Source: an uncultured Hyphomicrobiales bacterium
Lineage (GTDB): Bacteria > Pseudomonadota > Alphaproteobacteria > Rhizobiales > Xanthobacteraceae
Length of the DNA stretch: 7,046 nucleotides
Assembly (NCBI GenBank): GCA_903891395.1
Contig: CAITEM010000526.1
Span: 1 to 7,046 of the forward strand
Reading direction: 5' to 3'
In this document: one piece after another, positions 5,046-7,046 of the stretch
Position numbering within the stretch: the first letter of the stretch is position 1
Layout: each line of letters begins with the position of its first letter
Position numbers and translations under genes: made by a program
Notes under the pieces: model-generated
Told to the model about the DNA's origin: nothing
Seen by the model: the letters and a program-made list of their open reading frames with translations, nothing else
Database searches by the model: none

Positions 5046-6284
5046 ATGGCCAAGGTTCCGACCAAAAAACCGAAAACCGACCTGCTGATCGGGGGGGCCG
5101 GATTTGCCGGGCTGGCGCTGGCCGTCGCGCTGCGCCAGGGGCTGGGCGATACCTTTTCGGTGACGGTGGTTGATCCGGCGCTGGCGGCGGCAAGTTCGAA
5201 GGATCCCCGCGCCACGGCGATCGCGGCAGCCGCACGGCGGCTGTTCGAGGCCATCGGGGTCTGGGAAGCGGTGGCGGACAGGTCGCAGCCGATCCTCGAC
5301 ATGGTGGTTACCGACTCGAAACTCGACGATGTGGTGCGACCGACGTTTCTGACCTTCGGCGGTGAAGTCGAAGAGGGCGAGCCGTTCGCGCATATGATCG
5401 AGAACCGGCATCTGATCGACGCGCTGGTGGCCAAAGCGAAGGAGTTGGGCGTTGATCTACGTGCCGGTGCGATTACCGGCTTCACGCACGCATCGAATGC
5501 GATTGATGTCGCGCTCAATGACGGTGCGACGATCTCGGCGCGGCTTTTGGTCGGCGCCGATGGCGCGCGCTCGGTGATCCGCGAGACCGCCGGCATCGCC
5601 AGCCACGGCTGGGACTATGACCAGTCGGCCATTGTCACGACCGTCGGTCATGAACGGGACCACGACGGCCGCGCCGAGGAACATTTCCTGCCCGCCGGGC
5701 CGTTCGCGATTCTGCCGCTGACCGGCAAGCGCGTGTCGATCGTATGGACCGAAACCAAAGCCGAGGCCGAGCGCGTTGTCGCGCTGCCGGACGACGAGTT
5801 TCATGCCGAACTGGAAAAGCGCTTCGGCCTGCATCTCGGCGACATCGAAGTGATCGGTCCGCGCCGCGCCTTTCCGCTCGGCTTGTTCACCGCGCGCGAA
5901 TTCACGGCGGAGCGTCTGGCGCTGGTCGGCGACGCCGCGCATATCATTCACCCGATCGCCGGGCAGGGTCTCAACATGGGCCTGCGCGACATCGCGGCGC
6001 TGGCGGAATCCATCAGCGACGCGGCGCGGCTCGGCCTCGATATCGGCGCGCCGGATGTGCTGGAGCGTTATCAGCGCTGGCGGCGCTTCGACACCATGAC
6101 CATGGGCGTCGCCACCGACGGCCTGAACCGGCTGTTTTCGAACAGCAACGATGCGCTGCGGCTCGCGCGTGATATCGGCCTTGGCGTCGTCGAGCGCCTG
6201 CCCGCGTTGAAGAAGGTGTTCATCCGCGAAGCCGCGGGTTTCACCGGCGACGTACCGAAGCTGCTGAAAGGCCAAGCTCTTTAA
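5046..6284 (+). CDS. UbiH/UbiF/COQ6-family FAD-dependent ring hydroxylase, probably ubiquinone biosynthesis
   Basis: This is a 412-aa class A flavoprotein monooxygenase of the ubiquinone hydroxylase family, which inserts hydroxyls into the quinone ring using O2 and NAD(P)H. Three FAD motifs are seen: the GxGxxG dinucleotide fold (LLIGGAGFAG, 13–22), the DG motif (LVGADGARSVIRE, 168–180) and the GD motif (LVGDAAHIIHPIAGQGLNMG, 293–312). HPIAGQGLN is typical of UbiH/F. The Arg-containing segment DPRATAIAAAARRL (53–66) also fits. The ATG at 5046 is chosen because AAGGA lies 7 bases upstream and the FAD fold begins about a dozen residues in; the frame is open further up without support. Which ring position (C1, C5 or C6) it modifies cannot be decided; alphaproteobacterial UbiL-type enzymes have broader use. 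Confidence 0.88.
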   Translation: MAKVPTKKPKTDLLIGGAGFAGLALAVALRQGLGDTFSVTVVDPALAAASSKDPRATAIAAAARRLFEAIGVWEAVADRSQPILDMVVTDSKLDDVVRPTFLTFGGEVEEGEPFAHMIENRHLIDALVAKAKELGVDLRAGAITGFTHASNAIDVALNDGATISARLLVGADGARSVIRETAGIASHGWDYDQSAIVTTVGHERDHDGRAEEHFLPAGPFAILPLTGKRVSIVWTETKAEAERVVALPDDEFHAELEKRFGLHLGDIEVIGPRRAFPLGLFTAREFTAERLALVGDAAHIIHPIAGQGLNMGLRDIAALAESISDAARLGLDIGAPDVLERYQRWRRFDTMTMGVATDGLNRLFSNSNDALRLARDIGLGVVERLPALKKVFIREAAGFTGDVPKLLKGQAL

Positions 6285-6314
6285 AGACGCAGTTCTTTAA
6301 AGGCCAAATCTTTA
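6267..6314. repeat. Imperfect tandem duplication at the end of the monooxygenase gene
   Basis: AAAGGCCAA occurs at 6267–6275 and 6299–6307, each followed by a CTTTA-type stretch. The palindrome CTTTAAAG occurs at 6279–6286 and 6295–6302. The copies have a 32-bp period; the first spans the stop codon of the monooxygenase gene and the second lies in the gap before the convergent GST. It looks like a small local duplication, and the function is unclear. Confidence 0.6.
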
Positions 6315-6346
6315 GATCACGTCAGCGGAACGCTGCCGACGTGATC
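6315..6346 (-). terminator. Hairpin spanning the GST stop codon, possible terminator
   Basis: GATCACGTC (6315–6323) and GACGTGATC (6338–6346) are perfect reverse complements. An inner AGCG/CGCT pairing (6324–6327 and 6331–6334) extends the stem. The GST stop codon TGA (6319–6317) lies inside the stem. Beyond it on the minus strand the sequence is TAAAGATTT, a poor T tail, so termination is plausible but not assured. It may also separate the two convergent transcripts. Confidence 0.4.
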
Positions 6347-6946
6347 GATGAACGGCTTGCGCGTCGAGATCAGCCCATACCAGCGATCGAGATGCGGCGT
6401 CGCCGGCCGGTTGGCCGCGAGCTTCATGTAACGGTAGGCCATGATGCCGACCGGAATGTCGCCGTACGAGAATGAATCGCCGGCGAGGTACTGCGTCTTG
6501 GCCAACTGTGCATCCATGATCTGCATGCAGGCCGTGGTCTTGTCCTGCGAGGTCTTGATCGCGGCCAGATCGCGGTCCGCCTCCGGCGTACGCACCAGAC
6601 CCCAGAACATATGGAAAATTGCCGGGCCGACCACCGATAGCTGCCAATCCATCCATTGGCCGGCGCGACCGCGCGCTGTGAGATCCTTCGGTTCGATCAC
6701 GCCGCTCTTGTCATGCTTGCTGGCGAGATAGCGCACGATCGCGTTGGATTCCCACAGCAGGAAACCGTCTTCTTCCTCGAGCGTCGGCACCAGGCCGTTC
6801 GGATTCATCGCGAGGTAAGGCGCTTCCTTGTTCTTGCCGAAGGCGCCGCCGACGTCCAGGCGGGTATGTTCGAGCCCCAGTTCGCCGACCGCCCACATCG
6901 CCTTCTGCACGTTGGACGAAGTGTTGCGGCCCCAGATCTTGATCAT
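6317..6946 (-). CDS. Glutathione S-transferase, GstB-like
   Basis: This is a 209-aa cytosolic glutathione S-transferase. The N-terminal thioredoxin-like domain (1–77) carries GRNTSSNVQKAMW (6–18), with Ser10/Ser11/Asn12 as candidates for activating glutathione. NPNGLVPTL (48–56) has the cis-proline Pro54, and ESNAIVRYLA (66–75) has Glu66-Ser67 that bind the glutamyl part of glutathione. The C-terminal helical domain (about 88–200) includes WMDWQL and LVRTPEADRDLAAI. The pattern closely resembles E. coli GstB (YliJ) as I recall it. The start is supported by CAGGAAA about 8 bases upstream. It follows a Trm112-like gene on the same strand with a 51-bp gap and converges on the monooxygenase gene. 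The physiological substrate cannot be told from sequence. Confidence 0.92.
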   Translation of the reverse strand: MIKIWGRNTSSNVQKAMWAVGELGLEHTRLDVGGAFGKNKEAPYLAMNPNGLVPTLEEEDGFLLWESNAIVRYLASKHDKSGVIEPKDLTARGRAGQWMDWQLSVVGPAIFHMFWGLVRTPEADRDLAAIKTSQDKTTACMQIMDAQLAKTQYLAGDSFSYGDIPVGIMAYRYMKLAANRPATPHLDRWYGLISTRKPFIDHVGSVPLT

Positions 6947-6997
6947 GAGTCGTTTCCTGATTTTGTTTTTTGATGTGATGGTCGACGGTAAGTTCGC

Positions 6998-7046
6998 TCA
7001 GTCCAGCCGGCGCGCTTCTTCCTCAAGCATGATCGGAATGCCGTCG
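6998..7046 (-). CDS. Trm112-family (UPF0434) protein, C-terminal fragment cut by window edge
   Basis: The last 15 residues read DGIPIMLEEEARRLD followed by TGA (7000–6998). The ending (R)DGIPIMLxxEARxL is characteristic of the small (about 60 aa) Trm112-like zinc-ribbon proteins (YcaR/UPF0434). The base preceding the first full codon (C) is compatible with the usual Arg. The N-terminal part and start are outside the window. It is 51 bp upstream of the GST gene on the same strand, so the two may share a transcript. In eukaryotes and archaea Trm112 activates methyltransferases; the bacterial role of this family is poorly known. Confidence 0.8.
   Translation of the reverse strand, partial: DGIPIMLEEEARRLD

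Overview
The window looks like chromosomal DNA of an alphaproteobacterium of the Bradyrhizobium / Rhodopseudomonas / Nitrobacter group. This is judged from the high GC content, the protein sequences and the gene set (GlnK–AmtB ammonium module, TesB thioesterase beside a ubiquinone-type hydroxylase, Trm112-like protein). The species cannot be named from the sequence alone.

Layout, left to right. Positions 1–140 are the end of an IS3-family insertion sequence, cut by the window edge: the first 26 codons of its OrfA on the minus strand plus the terminal inverted repeat. Positions 141–515 hold no recognisable gene, only small repeats and an AT-rich patch. A good rho-independent terminator (516–556, minus strand) closes the next operon. 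That operon reads right to left as glnK (2409–2071) then amtB (2036–606). Upstream of it is a 407-bp intergenic region with a candidate sigma-54 (RpoN) promoter, a 9-bp inverted repeat that overlaps the promoter, a 12-bp perfect palindrome and NtrC-like half sites. A second glnK paralogue (3155–2817) lies just upstream on the same strand, but no second amtB follows it.

Further right on the minus strand, an exported DUF2927-like protein with an HExxH motif (4104–3322) sits 4 bp downstream of tesB (4975–4109). TesB is divergent, across a 70-bp gap, from a UbiH/UbiF/COQ6-type flavin monooxygenase (5046–6284, plus strand). That gene converges on a GstB-like glutathione S-transferase (6946–6317, minus), with short repeats and a hairpin at the junction. 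Upstream of the GST, the last 15 codons of a Trm112-family protein enter from the right edge.

How the genes work together. The glnK/amtB part is a nitrogen-scarcity module: AmtB conducts ammonium, and GlnK trimers, controlled by uridylylation at Tyr51 and by ATP/ADP/2-oxoglutarate, bind AmtB and block it when nitrogen is plentiful. The RpoN-like promoter fits NtrC control. The rest is housekeeping (acyl-CoA hydrolysis, quinone synthesis, glutathione chemistry). No clearly new defence, mobile or biosynthetic system was seen. The points most worth checking are the regulatory architecture upstream of glnK, the unpaired second glnK, and the DUF2927-like protein with an intact HExxH motif.
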